DNA from: Betaproteobacteria bacterium
GTDB taxonomy: Bacteria > Pseudomonadota > Gammaproteobacteria > Burkholderiales > WYBJ01
DNA: 64,000 bases
Assembly: GCA_009377585.1 (NCBI GenBank)
Contig: WHTS01000008.1
Location: 7,438-71,437, forward strand
Direction: 5' to 3'
Position 1 is the stretch's first letter; every line of letters begins with the position of its first letter. Below the pieces are notes generated by a model. That model searched no databases and was not told the DNA's origin. It worked only from the letters and a program-made list of their open reading frames with translations. Positions 33,677 to 42,682 of this stretch are shown here, piece by piece. Both the position numbers and the translations under genes were made by a program.

Positions 33677-34915
33677 TCAGCCGGCCGCGATCGCGCGGAA
33701 TCGTTGCTCCAGTTCGCACAGCGCATCCGCGAGTCGTCGTAGCTTTTCGTCATGCCAGGCACGGTCGTTCGCGGCCCGCGCGCTCTCGTCGGCCAGCATG
33801 CGATCGATCTCCGCAAGCTGCGGCCCACCGACACCTCTGCGGCCGGAGACCATGTAGTACGCGCTGATCACCTGGCCGAACTCGCTCTCGCTCAACGGCA
33901 GCGGCTGCTTCGTTTCGTCCCGGTAGATTCGTTGCACTTCGCAGAACGGTATGTCGCTCAATCGCAGTCGATGCGAGCGGCCGTAGTCGGTGAGGAGCGA
34001 AGCGAAGTGATGGCCGACGCGAAACGGCACCTGCGCGCGCTGCAGGAGCGCATCGGCGATCTCGGTCGTGGTCGTGGTCGAGTAGTCGGCGTGCACTTCC
34101 TCCAGCGCCCGGTCCTTGTCGACCACGATCCCGTCCACGACTTCGGCGAACAGCTTCAGCACCTGCAGCGGGCGAGTGCACGGCACCGGATCGTACGAGC
34201 GGTAGTCGCCGGCCAGATCGAGGAAAGCATCGATCGGGGCGAGATGGTTGGCGTCGTAGGCATTCTCGAGCAGGCCATCGAAGCCCAGCAACTCGGCCAG
34301 GCGCTTGCGATCGAGCGGAAAGCTCGACGTGGCAAGGACGGCCGCTCCGAGCGGATTGCAGTTGATGCGAGCATAGGCTTCACGCATGCGCTCGGTCTGG
34401 CGCGCGAGCGCGGAAGCAAACGCGAGCAGGTAGTGTGCGAAGGTCGTGGGCTGCGCCTGCACGCCGTGCGTGTAGGCGGGAATGATGGTTTCCTTGTGGT
34501 TCTCGGCCAGCGCGACAAGCTTACGGCGCACGTCGATCAGCGCCTCGCATTCCTGCAGCAGTCCGTCGCGCAGGTTCATGCGTGCGATCGTGCTGGCGAT
34601 GTCCTGGCGGCTGCCGCCCGAATGCAGGCGCGACGCTTCGGGGCCGGCCACGGCGATCAGCTGCGGCTCGTAGTCGAGGTAGTCGGCGGAGCGTTGCGCC
34701 CGCGGCTCGTTCGCCATGACCTGGGCGATACCGCGCGCGATGCGGCTGCCGAGCTCGCGTGGGACGATGCCAGTCTCGCACAGCATGACAACGGAGGCCT
34801 GGTTGATCTCGTCGAGAAACTCGACCGAGCGGCCGCCGCCGCGGAATACCTCGTTGATGTCCAGCGGCCTGGGCAGATCGGCGGAGCCGGCGTTCGGAAT
34901 CGAAGGTATCGTCAT
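33677..34915 (-). CDS. argininosuccinate-lyase-like protein lacking the signature loop
   Basis: A 412-residue member of the aspartase/fumarase superfamily, closest in feel to argininosuccinate lyase (SRLHSGGSRQDIASTIARMNLRD, TIIPAYTHGVQAQPTTFAHYLLA, NPLGAAVLATSSFPLDR). The C-terminal section (STTTTTEIADALLQRAQVPFRVGHH) also fits. The stretch that should hold the GSSxMPxKxNP catalytic loop is absent: after FLDLAGDYRSYDPV the sequence goes straight to RPLQVLKLFAEVVDG. The frame is open, so either it is an in-frame deletion of about 60 residues or a divergent family with another chemistry. A Bug gene stub lies just upstream. Confidence 0.75.
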   Translation of the reverse strand: MTIPSIPNAGSADLPRPLDINEVFRGGGRSVEFLDEINQASVVMLCETGIVPRELGSRIARGIAQVMANEPRAQRSADYLDYEPQLIAVAGPEASRLHSGGSRQDIASTIARMNLRDGLLQECEALIDVRRKLVALAENHKETIIPAYTHGVQAQPTTFAHYLLAFASALARQTERMREAYARINCNPLGAAVLATSSFPLDRKRLAELLGFDGLLENAYDANHLAPIDAFLDLAGDYRSYDPVPCTRPLQVLKLFAEVVDGIVVDKDRALEEVHADYSTTTTTEIADALLQRAQVPFRVGHHFASLLTDYGRSHRLRLSDIPFCEVQRIYRDETKQPLPLSESEFGQVISAYYMVSGRRGVGGPQLAEIDRMLADESARAANDRAWHDEKLRRLADALCELEQRFRAIAAG

Positions 34916-35032
34916 GTTCTTCTCCCCGGGTCGACAGGCTCTTGCGCTCAGAGACTCAGGAAGGTCGACAGGTTCAGCGCCGCGGCATCGAAAGAAATCG
35001 TATCAATGTGAACGTGATTCGATTGCCGGGTT

Positions 35033-35167
35033 TCATCTCGGTGATCGCCTGTGCGCGATCATCCGAACGGGCTTTTCGGGGTAAGCGGCTGGCGAGCCGT
35101 TCACCCAGAGCAGTGCAGCCACGAATCCCAGCGGCGCAAGTGCGCGCTGCCAAAGTAGTCGCGACAT
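35033..35167 (-). pseudogene. Bug/TctC receptor gene, N-terminal stub
   Basis: The 44-codon frame from ATG 35167 encodes a signal peptide (SRLLWQRALAPLGFVAALLW...) followed by YPEKPVRMI, the invariant start of mature Bug proteins, then ends after AHRRSPR. A strong ribosome-binding site (GGGGAGG) remains in front. The other 270 residues or so are missing. It would have formed an operon with the lyase-like gene. Confidence 0.75.
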
Positions 35168-35360
35168 TCCGAACCTCCCCGATGTAATGGCAGCCGGCTC
35201 GTGCGCGCGCGCGATCTATCTGCCTGCGCAATGCCGCGCCAGCAAAAGCTGCGCGCGATAACGCTGCGCCCGTTAAAGGACTACGCGCGCACAGGAAAGC
35301 TGCGCGCGCGAATGCCGGCTGCGCACCGATGCGGCGACGCGCGCGGATACGACTACTGGA

Positions 35361-35999
35361 CTACTGCAGCGGCGAAAAGCTCGACGACATGACGATCTTG
35401 TTCTCCTGCGCAACATAAGGAATAACCTTACGCCCTTGCTTGGAAGCGAGCGCCGAAGGCGGCCACACGCCGGCATCCCGCGCCTGGTCGCGGATGGCGT
35501 TGCGCTGATCGATCGACGAATAGGGCCAGATATGCAGCCATTTGTTGAGCGCGCCCAGTTCGGAATAACCGACGAAGCAGGGCTTGCTGTACTTCATGCG
35601 CTCGGGCAGTGCGGCGCCCCAGTTCTCGAGCACGTTGGGCAGCGCTCCGGCCGCATAGGTATAGGTGCGCATCTCGAAATACGGGCCCATCTTGCCCGGT
35701 TTCGCTTCGGGGCAGAACGGTGCCGGGATGAAGATTTCGGACTTCTGATTGACCAGGAATTCGCCGATCGCGGGCGGCCAGACCTTGGCCTTGACCGCCT
35801 CGGCGCGGATGCGGCCACGCTCTTCCAGATCCTTGTACGCCCACACGTGGATGATCTGATTCAAGGGCCCGATTTCGGTGTGCCAGAACGCGAACAGCTC
35901 GGACAGCTTCTTTCTCTGCTCATAGGCTTCGCCGTAGCGCTTTTCCACTTCGGTCAGTGAGCCTGGCTTGATGTCGTATGTCCTGAACTCGTAGATCAT
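35361..35999 (-). CDS. NIPSNAP-family protein with two repeats
   Basis: A 212-residue protein with two NIPSNAP-type ferredoxin-like domains. The first starts IYEFRTYDIKPGSLTEVEKRY and holds FWHTEIGPLNQIIHVWAYKD; the second starts YFEMRTYTYAAGALPNVLENW and holds YSELGALNKWLHIWPYSS. The role of bacterial NIPSNAP proteins is unclear; they occur in degradation clusters. ATG 35999 is chosen because AGAGG sits 7 nt upstream; the ATG at 36005 would leave no spacing. Confidence 0.9.
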   Translation of the reverse strand: MIYEFRTYDIKPGSLTEVEKRYGEAYEQRKKLSELFAFWHTEIGPLNQIIHVWAYKDLEERGRIRAEAVKAKVWPPAIGEFLVNQKSEIFIPAPFCPEAKPGKMGPYFEMRTYTYAAGALPNVLENWGAALPERMKYSKPCFVGYSELGALNKWLHIWPYSSIDQRNAIRDQARDAGVWPPSALASKQGRKVIPYVAQENKIVMSSSFSPLQ

Positions 36000-36295
36000 G
36001 GTCATTCCTCTGTAGGCTGGTGGCATTTTCACCGCAGCCATCCCAACGCCTCGCGTACGGGCGATCGCTGGGGCGCAACGGCGTCGAGCACGGACCGATC
36101 GGGTCACTCCCGGCTCCCGATGGCGATCGCATTATCGCACTCGCGCTTGCCGATGCACGGCATTCGGCGCCTGACACTGCAACTGAACCGCTGGCGTCAG
36201 GGCCATCTACGCCGCTGGCCTGAGACGAACTACGCAGCTGGCGCCAGGCGCATCCATCGATATCGCAACGCAACATCGCCCCTCCATGCGCATGT
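36000..36295. other. intergenic region between divergent NIPSNAP and amidohydrolase genes
   Basis: No supportable gene. It should hold the promoter of the minus-strand NIPSNAP gene, which I could not identify. GCGATCGC-type palindromes and the phrases GCCATCTACGCCGCTGGCC and ACTACGCAGCTGGCGCCAGG give local symmetry without a clear operator. Confidence 0.4.
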
Positions 36296-36324
36296 TTGAC
36301 ACGCGTACGGGCCAAGCACAGAAT
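36296..36324 (+). promoter_or_regulatory. sigma-70 type promoter of the amidohydrolase gene
   Basis: TTGACA (36296-36301) is a perfect -35 box, 17 nt before CAGAAT (36319-36324), which matches four of six -10 positions. The start would be near 36331, just ahead of the AGGAGG ribosome-binding site. Confidence 0.6.
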
Positions 36325-36355
36325 GCCTGCGCCGCGTTCCACCAGGAGGAAAACC

Positions 36356-37852
36356 ATGTCCCTGCTCGAGCCCAGCGAACTGGAACAATTGCTTCCCGCC
36401 GAAACGCATTCGTTTCCCTCACCCATACCGACGCAATTCGTCTCCAGCGACGAATTCATGCCTGCACCGCAGACCGAGCGGCAGAAGCAGGTGGAAGCCC
36501 GCATCAAGGCGCTCGGCTCGCAGCTGGCGAAACACCAGGGCATCAGCCGGCGCAAGTTCTTCAAGACCGCCTCGGGCATGGCGGCCGCATTTCTCGCCAT
36601 GAACGACGTCTACGGTCCGATGTTCGGCGTAAGCCGGGCCGAAGCGGCCAGTCCCGACATGGCCAACGAGCGCGCCAAGTCGCTCGCCGACCAGTTCATC
36701 ATGGACATGCACACCCACTTCCTGCGCGACGACACGCGCCTGGAAAACTTCGTGCGCCAGCGCGAGGCGGTGGGCAAGGCCGGCTGGAACCCGGCGCTCG
36801 CGGGCAAGCCGCAGACCATCGACGATCTGAAGTTCGCGAACTACTTCAAGGAAATCTATTTCGACAGTGACACCAAGGTCGCGCTCATTTCGGGCTCGGG
36901 CTCGGAGGATCCGCGCGACTGGTTCCTCACCAATGAAATGAAGAACGATGCCCGCAGCAAGGTCAACCGCCTTGCGGGGACGAAGCGGATGTTCTCGCAT
37001 GCCATCTTCATGCCGGGCACGCCGGGCTGGATGGAAAAGGTCGATCGCGACATGGAGCTGCTCAAGCCCGATTCGTTCAAGGGCTATACCGTCGGCGACA
37101 ACACCAACAAGCAGCTGTCCAAGCATCCCTGGCGCATGGACGACGAGAAGCTGCTCTATCCCTTCTACGAGAAGCTGGTGAAGGCCGGGCTCGTCAACGT
37201 CTGCGTCCACAAGGGACTGTACTCGCCGGCGACGACCAAGCGCTTCCCTGAGCTGCTGGAGTATGCGGATGTGGACGACGTGGGCAAGGCGGCCAAGGAT
37301 TGGCCCCAGCTCAATTTCATCGTCTATCACTCGGCATTCCGCTTCACGGGCGGCTCCTTCCCGGTTGGTTGGGAGCAATTCGAGAAGACGGGACGCGTTG
37401 ACTGGGTGACCGACCTGTCGGAGATTCCGGCCAAGCACGGCGTCAGCAACGTCTACGGCGATCTCGGTCAGATCTTCGCCCAGAGCACCGTCGCCGAGCC
37501 GCGCCTGTGCGCGGCGATGATGGGGCAGCTGGTGAAGGGACTGGGCGCCGACCACGTGGTATGGGGAACCGACGCGGTCTGGACCGGCGCCCCGCAATGG
37601 CAGATCGAGGCGCTGCGCCGGCTGGAGATTCCCGAAGAGATGCAGAAAAAGCACGGCTTCCCGGCGCTCGGCCCCGCGGGCGGCCCGACCAAACGCGCGA
37701 TCTTCGGCGAGAACTCGGCGCGGCTGTACAAGTACGATCGGCGTGCCGAGCTCGAGAGCGATCGCATCTCTTTGGCGAAGGTCGACTACGAGAAGAGCGG
37801 CGACGGCCGCACCAACAAGCGCTACGGGTACGTGGTCAAGCCGGTGGCGTAG
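36356..37852 (+). CDS. Tat-exported amidohydrolase-2-family protein
   Basis: A 498-residue metal-dependent hydrolase or decarboxylase of the amidohydrolase-2 (ACMSD-like) family. A long N-terminal region precedes an internal twin-arginine signal, SRRKFFKTASGMAAAFL (about 63-80). The metal-binding MDMHTHFL starts the barrel; later motifs are VNVCVHKGL, FIVYHSAF and WGTDAVWTGAP with the catalytic Asp, then IFGENSARLY at the end. Tat export implies folding with cofactor before secretion, or loss of the signal function. GGAGG precedes ATG 36356, and a sigma-70 promoter lies upstream. Confidence 0.9.
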   Translation: MSLLEPSELEQLLPAETHSFPSPIPTQFVSSDEFMPAPQTERQKQVEARIKALGSQLAKHQGISRRKFFKTASGMAAAFLAMNDVYGPMFGVSRAEAASPDMANERAKSLADQFIMDMHTHFLRDDTRLENFVRQREAVGKAGWNPALAGKPQTIDDLKFANYFKEIYFDSDTKVALISGSGSEDPRDWFLTNEMKNDARSKVNRLAGTKRMFSHAIFMPGTPGWMEKVDRDMELLKPDSFKGYTVGDNTNKQLSKHPWRMDDEKLLYPFYEKLVKAGLVNVCVHKGLYSPATTKRFPELLEYADVDDVGKAAKDWPQLNFIVYHSAFRFTGGSFPVGWEQFEKTGRVDWVTDLSEIPAKHGVSNVYGDLGQIFAQSTVAEPRLCAAMMGQLVKGLGADHVVWGTDAVWTGAPQWQIEALRRLEIPEEMQKKHGFPALGPAGGPTKRAIFGENSARLYKYDRRAELESDRISLAKVDYEKSGDGRTNKRYGYVVKPVA

Positions 37853-37991
37853 ATCACCCCGCGATGACGCCCCTCCTCGTCGAGAGTGAGGACGGCTCTG
37901 GCGGACACACTTAACGTGTGTCCGCGCCGGACGAACGCCCGAAGCGCTAGAGCGCGTAGGGCAGGGCGGGACACGATTACGTCGCGGTCAT

Positions 37992-38140
37992 GGTGACTTT
38001 CCCCTCCTTCAAAAGGAGGGGCGGGACACGACTGTGTCGTGGACGGGGTGGTTCCTTCGGCGGCCAAACCACACCACCCCGTCGGCTGCGCCGCCACCCC
38101 TCCTCGACGAGGAGGGGAACGCCACACGCGCCTCGACTCT
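37992..38140 (+). repeat. GC-rich palindromic repeat (family C)
   Basis: CCCCTCCTTCAAAAGGAGGGG, then a GTGTCGTGGACGGGGTGGTT segment, an inverted ACCACACCACCCCGTCGG segment and CCCCTCCTCGACGAGGAGGGG. The arrangement is a large imperfect inverted repeat between the convergent amidohydrolase and Bug genes and probably acts as a two-way terminator. Confidence 0.85.
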
Positions 38141-38176
38141 TGCGCGCGACCCTCGTCGAGGAAGGGAAAGGCGCGG

Positions 38177-39136
38177 CTACTTGTGCGGCCGCTTGCGCGC
38201 CCACTCGGTGTACTTGGCCGCCTTCCCGTGCAGTTCCTTGTAGTACGTGGCGTACTCGTCGCCGACCATCACCTTGATGCCGAGGCCGGAAGCTTCCAGC
38301 TTCTGCGTGTGCTCGGGATCCGCCATTGCCTTGGATAGGATCTGCAACCGTGCCACGACCGTGGGCGGCATGCCTTTCGGGCCCGCGATGCCGCGCGTCG
38401 AGCTCGATACCACGCTTTTCATGCCGAGCTCGACGGTCGTCGGCACATCGGGCAGGAACTTCGAGCGCGCGCTGTCCATGACCGCCAGGGCGCGCACCTC
38501 GCCGCTGCGTACGCGCTTGAAGATGCTGCCGACATTGTCGAACGCGACCTCCACGTGCCCACCCAGGATCGCGGTCATCTGCGGCGCGCCGCCGTCGAGA
38601 TGTGCGATACGGAAAATGGCGCCGGGATTGACCTCCTCGACCATCAGAATCGCGAGGTGGTCGTCCGACAGAATGCCGGTCGTGACGGCGCTGATCTTGT
38701 TGGGGGTTTTCTTGGCCGCCTCGATCAGGTTCTGCATCGTCTTGTACTGACTGTCTCCCTTGACCCACACCACGCCCGGATCCAGCACCTGGTTGGCGAT
38801 CGGCGTGAACGAATCGATCTTGAAGATGGCCTTGCGGTCCGGGTCGAGGATCACGGTGTTCAAGGCGGGCAGGTTGATGAAGGCAATGTTGTAGCCGTCG
38901 GGCTTGTGCCGCGAGAGCTCGGTCCAACCCACCTGGCCGCCGGCGCCGGCCTTGTTCACGACCACGATCGACTGGCCGGCGATCTTCTCTGCGATCGCGG
39001 CGACAATGCGCGCGCCGACATCGGTACTGCCGCCCGCCGGATAGGCAACCATCAGGTTGATGGGACGGGTCGGGAACTCGGCCGCCGCAAGCGGCCCGGT
39101 TGCGCACAGCAAGAGCACTGCGACCAACTTTCTCAT
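38177..39136 (-). CDS. Bug/TctC-family periplasmic solute receptor
   Basis: A 319-residue periplasmic binding protein for an organic acid. Signal peptide of about 19 residues (LVAVLLLCATGPLAAA), then FPTRPINLMVAYPAGGSTD, NKAGAGGQVGW and the KPDGYNI segment, as in Bug receptors; PDVPTTVELG lies in the second lobe. It is followed on the same strand by a truncated TctA gene that lies downstream of an unrelated junction, so a working tripartite transporter is not encoded here. Confidence 0.93.
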   Translation of the reverse strand: MRKLVAVLLLCATGPLAAAEFPTRPINLMVAYPAGGSTDVGARIVAAIAEKIAGQSIVVVNKAGAGGQVGWTELSRHKPDGYNIAFINLPALNTVILDPDRKAIFKIDSFTPIANQVLDPGVVWVKGDSQYKTMQNLIEAAKKTPNKISAVTTGILSDDHLAILMVEEVNPGAIFRIAHLDGGAPQMTAILGGHVEVAFDNVGSIFKRVRSGEVRALAVMDSARSKFLPDVPTTVELGMKSVVSSSTRGIAGPKGMPPTVVARLQILSKAMADPEHTQKLEASGLGIKVMVGDEYATYYKELHGKAAKYTEWARKRPHK

Positions 39137-39194
39137 GGCGATGATTTCCTCGTGGCGTGGGACAGGGGTATGCGCGAGTGAAAAAGGGAAACCG

Positions 39195-39707
39195 TCATGT
39201 GCTTTCCGCGGCCTTGATGGCTTTCACGGTCGATATGTGCAGGGTCGACAGCACCAGGATCGCCACGGATGCAAAAATGAGCGCGGCGCACAGCGGGCGC
39301 GTGAAGAATACGCTGAAGTCGCCGCCGGAGATCTCCAGCGATGTTCGCAGCGATTTCTCCATGAACGGGCCGAGGATCAGCGCCAGCACGGCCGGCGCCA
39401 GCGGGAACTCGAGCTTGCGCAATACGTAGCCGATCAAGCCAAACACGACCATGACGATCACATCGACGACGCTGCCCCTGAGGCTGTAGGCGCCGACGAT
39501 GCAGAACACCAGCGTGCCCGTGCACAGGTACGCTGCGGGCAGACGCAGGATGCTCGCCCATACGCCCACCAGCGGCAGATTCAGCACGAGCAGCATCGCA
39601 TTGCCGACGAAGAAGCTCGCGATCACGGTCCAGACCAGATCGGGGCGCTCTGTGAACAGAAACGGTCCGGGCGTAATGCCGTTGATGATGAACGCGCCCA
39701 TCAGCAC
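39195..39707 (-). pseudogene. tripartite transporter TctA, C-terminal third only
   Basis: The 170-residue frame begins MGAFIINGITPGPFLFTERP and continues with four or so membrane helices (NAMLLVLNLPLVGVW, LVFCIVGAYSL, RKLEFPLAPAVLALILGP). This is the final third of a TctA permease, normally about 500 residues. The first two thirds and the small TctB gene are absent. The coding sequence stops abruptly at 39707, where a plus-strand Bug C-terminus begins. Confidence 0.88.
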
Positions 39708-39708
39708 G

Positions 39709-39853
39709 GCAATTGTCGGACGTAAGCGCGAAACTGATCGCTCAGGGCGCGGAGCCGGTGGCCAACACGCCCGAGCAGGCGACCGCGCACGTCGAGCGCG
39801 AGATCGCGAAATGGACCAAGGTGATCAAGGGGGCGGGAATCAAGGCGCAATGA
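39709..39853 (+). pseudogene. Bug/TctC receptor, C-terminal fragment
   Basis: The plus strand encodes LSDVSAKLIAQGAEPVANTP then AHVEREIAKWTKVIKGAGIKA and a TGA at 39851-39853. This is the standard end of a Bug receptor. No start or upstream Bug sequence exists, because the opposite strand there encodes TctA. It marks a recombination or inversion junction. Confidence 0.85.
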
Positions 39854-39861
39854 CGCAGTGA

Positions 39862-39905
39862 AAAAAGCAAAGGGCGAAGACGCGAACCACGGCACCTTCG
39901 CCCTT
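39862..39905 (-). terminator. Rho-independent terminator of the 39951 Bug gene
   Basis: AAGGGCGAAG (39870-39879) pairs perfectly over 10 bp with CTTCGCCCTT (39896-39905). On the minus strand the hairpin is followed by TGCTTTTTT. It ends the Bug transcript about 45 nt after its stop. Confidence 0.85.
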
Positions 39906-39950
39906 CATGCCTGCGGATGAGGCACGCCGTTCTACGGCGCGGCGCATGCA

Positions 39951-40928
39951 TTACAACGGCTTGATCTCCGCGATTTTGGCGATCTTGCGATAGCGCTCGA
40001 TCTCGCGCGCCAGGAACCCGTCGAGCTCCTTGGGCGTTTGCGGCCAGGCTTCTGCTTTCTCGCGCTCGAAGAATTTCTGCATCTCAGGCCCCGCCAGCAC
40101 TTTGTTCACCGCGGCGTTGATCTGCTCGAGTAGGGGCTGCGGGAGTCCCGCGGGGGCGAACAGGCCCCACCAGAGCTGGTATTCGTATCCGGGGGCACCG
40201 GACTCGGCGACCGCGGGCAGGCCCGGGAACAGCGGCGATGGCTTCGAGCTCGTCACGGCAAGAATGCGCACGCGGTTTGCCTGCATCGCCGGCCCCAGCG
40301 CGGCGGCGCTCGAAATGATGAGATCGATTTCGCCGCCGGAGAGAGAGGCCACCGCGGGTGCGATGCCTTTGAAGGGGACGTGTGTCATCTTGATTTCGGC
40401 GGCTGCTGCGAACAGCGAGCCGGAGAAGTGGTTGTTGCCGCCGGCGCCCGAAGAGCCATAGGTGAGCTCCTTCTTCTTCGCCAGCTCGATCAGCTCCTTC
40501 ACACTCTTGGCGGGAACCGAATTATGTACGGCAACGAGCATCGGGGCGCGGGCGAACGTCGCAATCGGGACGATCGTCTTGACGGGATCGAACGGCAGTT
40601 TCGCGCGCACCGACGTGGTGGCGGGGAAGGATGAGGTGTGTCCGAGAAGGGTATAGCCGTCGGGCTTTGCGCGCGTAACGAACTCGCTGCCGATCATGCC
40701 GCTGGCGCCGGGGCGGTTCTCGACAACGAAGTTCTGGCCCAACGACTTGGAAAGCCCCTGCGCCACCGCGCGCGTCATGATGTCGATCGAGCCGCCGGCG
40801 CTGTACGGCACGATCACCTGGACCGGACGGGCGGGGTAGTTCTGGGCGAAAGCGCCGCCGGTGGCGGTCGCAAGGGCAACACCGAATGCAGCCGCGCGAA
40901 CGCCGCTGCGTGCGTGAATACAGCTCAT
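39951..40928 (-). CDS. Bug/TctC-family periplasmic solute receptor
   Basis: A 325-residue receptor with a signal peptide (about 1-29, ending GGAFAQ) and the family pattern NYPARPVQVIVPYSAGGSID, VVENRPGASGMIGSE, KPDGYTLLGHTSS and LPAVAESGAPGYEY. The binding pocket should accept a carboxylate. TGGAG precedes ATG 40928. It differs from the receptor at 38177, so the two are not a recent duplication. The adjacent MmgE/PrpD gene is on the same strand some 290 nt upstream. Confidence 0.94.
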   Translation of the reverse strand: MSCIHARSGVRAAAFGVALATATGGAFAQNYPARPVQVIVPYSAGGSIDIMTRAVAQGLSKSLGQNFVVENRPGASGMIGSEFVTRAKPDGYTLLGHTSSFPATTSVRAKLPFDPVKTIVPIATFARAPMLVAVHNSVPAKSVKELIELAKKKELTYGSSGAGGNNHFSGSLFAAAAEIKMTHVPFKGIAPAVASLSGGEIDLIISSAAALGPAMQANRVRILAVTSSKPSPLFPGLPAVAESGAPGYEYQLWWGLFAPAGLPQPLLEQINAAVNKVLAGPEMQKFFEREKAEAWPQTPKELDGFLAREIERYRKIAKIAEIKPL

Positions 40929-41219
40929 GGTCACTCCAGGAAACGAAGGGATAGAAGTACGAACAGCATCCGAGCGCCGAAATTCGACGCAACCGGGATC
41001 ATGAAGACCCGGAATGCTGTTGGCGGTCACCTCGTGCGCCATGGGACCGATCGAAACACCAGAATGAATCCGCCGCCGCCTATTCTATCAATTTAGGCGA
41101 TGGATTCGCTCACTGTATAGGCGCCAAATCGGAAACAGTCCGTTCGCACGCCATGCCAAGCGCCTCATCGCTCGAGCAGGCGCTTACGATGACGGATGAA
41201 GTATCGCTTGCGAGCCTCT

Positions 41220-42575
41220 TCAGGACTCGACGCGCACGAGATCGAGGACCTGTCCGATCGCAGCTGCCCGATCGATCTCCCACAGGGCATGCAGCAGCGC
41301 ATCGCGCCTGGCCGGTGAGAGCACGCGCTCGGCCTGGGCGGCGAACTTGGCGTCGATCTCCGAGTCCGTCATCGGGTTTCTGGCGTGCCCGCGCGGATAG
41401 GATGCGATCTCGCTCAGGTGTTCGCCGCCGCGGGTGTCGAGCTCGATCTCGGTCGTGAGCTCGGCAGGAAAGCGCTGCGTGAACTCGGCACTCTCGGCGA
41501 TGGCGATCTTCTGCATCAGCGCGCGCGTGGCCGGATCGCGCATCCTGGCCTCGTCGAAACTGTCCGCCCGGATCGCGCCGTCCATGAGCGCCAGCGCGAG
41601 CAGGTAGGGCAGGCTGTGATCCGCCGTCTCGCGCGTTCGCGGATCCCACTTCTCGGGCTCCGATCCGATCTCGCTGTAGGCGATGTGGTAGGTCTGGACG
41701 CGGATCGCCGCGATGTCCTCGACGCGCACGCGCTGGCGCAGCTTCAGCGCCATCCACAGCGGCGCCTGCGAATGGTATTCGGATGGAAAGAATTTCATGT
41801 TGGTGCGCTCGATGCCGAACTGCTCGCCGCCGAGCGTGCCGAGCTGAAACTTTCCGGTCACCAGCTCCCACACGCCGTTGAAGCCTTCGAAGGCCGCGGT
41901 CGGGCCGGTCATGCCTTGCTTGGCGAGCAAGGCGGCGAACACGCCCGAGCGCGCGGCCGCTGCGGTCGCGCAGCCTTTCCACATCGCCAGCTCCCCGGCG
42001 CGCGTCTGGCGGATGGAAACGCTGCTCGTAATGGCGATGGCGAGTGCGTCGCCCAACTGCGCGGTGGAAAGGCCCAGCAGTAGCCCGGCGCCGGCGGCTA
42101 CCCCGAGCACGACGAACACGCCCTGGTCCCAGCCGCGCGCACGCAATGGCACCTGGTCGGCGAGTGCGGCGAACACCTCGTAGGCCGCGACGATGGCCAG
42201 CAGGGTGCGTTTGCCGTCGGCATGGCAGCCGTCGGCGACTGCCAGACAGGCCGCCGTCATGTCGCTTGGATGACCCGAGCCGACCGAAACGTAGGTGTCG
42301 TTGTAGTCGAGATAGCGCAGCGCTACGGTATTGGCGAATGCTGCCATCTCCATCGAGGTCGTCGCGCCCGAGCCGAGCACTCGTGCCGGGGGCGTGCCGC
42401 TGGCCGCTAGCGCGAGCCGCCGCGCGATCGTTGCGGGTTCGGCGTCGTATCCGCCGAGCAGGCAGGCGATCGAGTCGACCAGGTGGCGTTTCGCGGCGCG
42501 CACCGTATTGGCCGGAAGCGCGTCGTAGCGCAGGCCGGTCACGAAGGCTGCGAGTGCGCGGGTGGTAGCGTCCAT
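41220..42575 (-). CDS. MmgE/PrpD family protein
   Basis: A 451-residue protein of the MmgE/PrpD family, which includes 2-methylcitrate dehydratase and cis-aconitate decarboxylase. Typical segments are KRHLVDSIACLLGGYDAEPA, NTVALRYLDYNDTYVSVGSGHPSD, MWKGCATAAAARSGVFAALL and KFFPSEYHSQ. Substrate is probably a hydroxy tricarboxylic acid or similar. AAAGGA precedes ATG 42575. No prpB or prpC is nearby, so a role in the methylcitrate cycle is not indicated. Confidence 0.92.
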   Translation of the reverse strand: MDATTRALAAFVTGLRYDALPANTVRAAKRHLVDSIACLLGGYDAEPATIARRLALAASGTPPARVLGSGATTSMEMAAFANTVALRYLDYNDTYVSVGSGHPSDMTAACLAVADGCHADGKRTLLAIVAAYEVFAALADQVPLRARGWDQGVFVVLGVAAGAGLLLGLSTAQLGDALAIAITSSVSIRQTRAGELAMWKGCATAAAARSGVFAALLAKQGMTGPTAAFEGFNGVWELVTGKFQLGTLGGEQFGIERTNMKFFPSEYHSQAPLWMALKLRQRVRVEDIAAIRVQTYHIAYSEIGSEPEKWDPRTRETADHSLPYLLALALMDGAIRADSFDEARMRDPATRALMQKIAIAESAEFTQRFPAELTTEIELDTRGGEHLSEIASYPRGHARNPMTDSEIDAKFAAQAERVLSPARRDALLHALWEIDRAAAIGQVLDLVRVES

Positions 42576-42682
42576 GGTCGATCCTTTCGCAAGCTGGCGT
42601 GCCGGCGATCGCGGAAAAGGTCCCCGGGTCGGCACCTCGCCGGCCTGGGCCGCAATGCGCTCGTCGAGCATCGCCTCCGATA

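Noticed and set aside
35168-35360. A possible small gene in the GCGCGC-rich spacer
   Set aside because: Only low-complexity GCGCGC sequence and no start signal; nothing recognisable.
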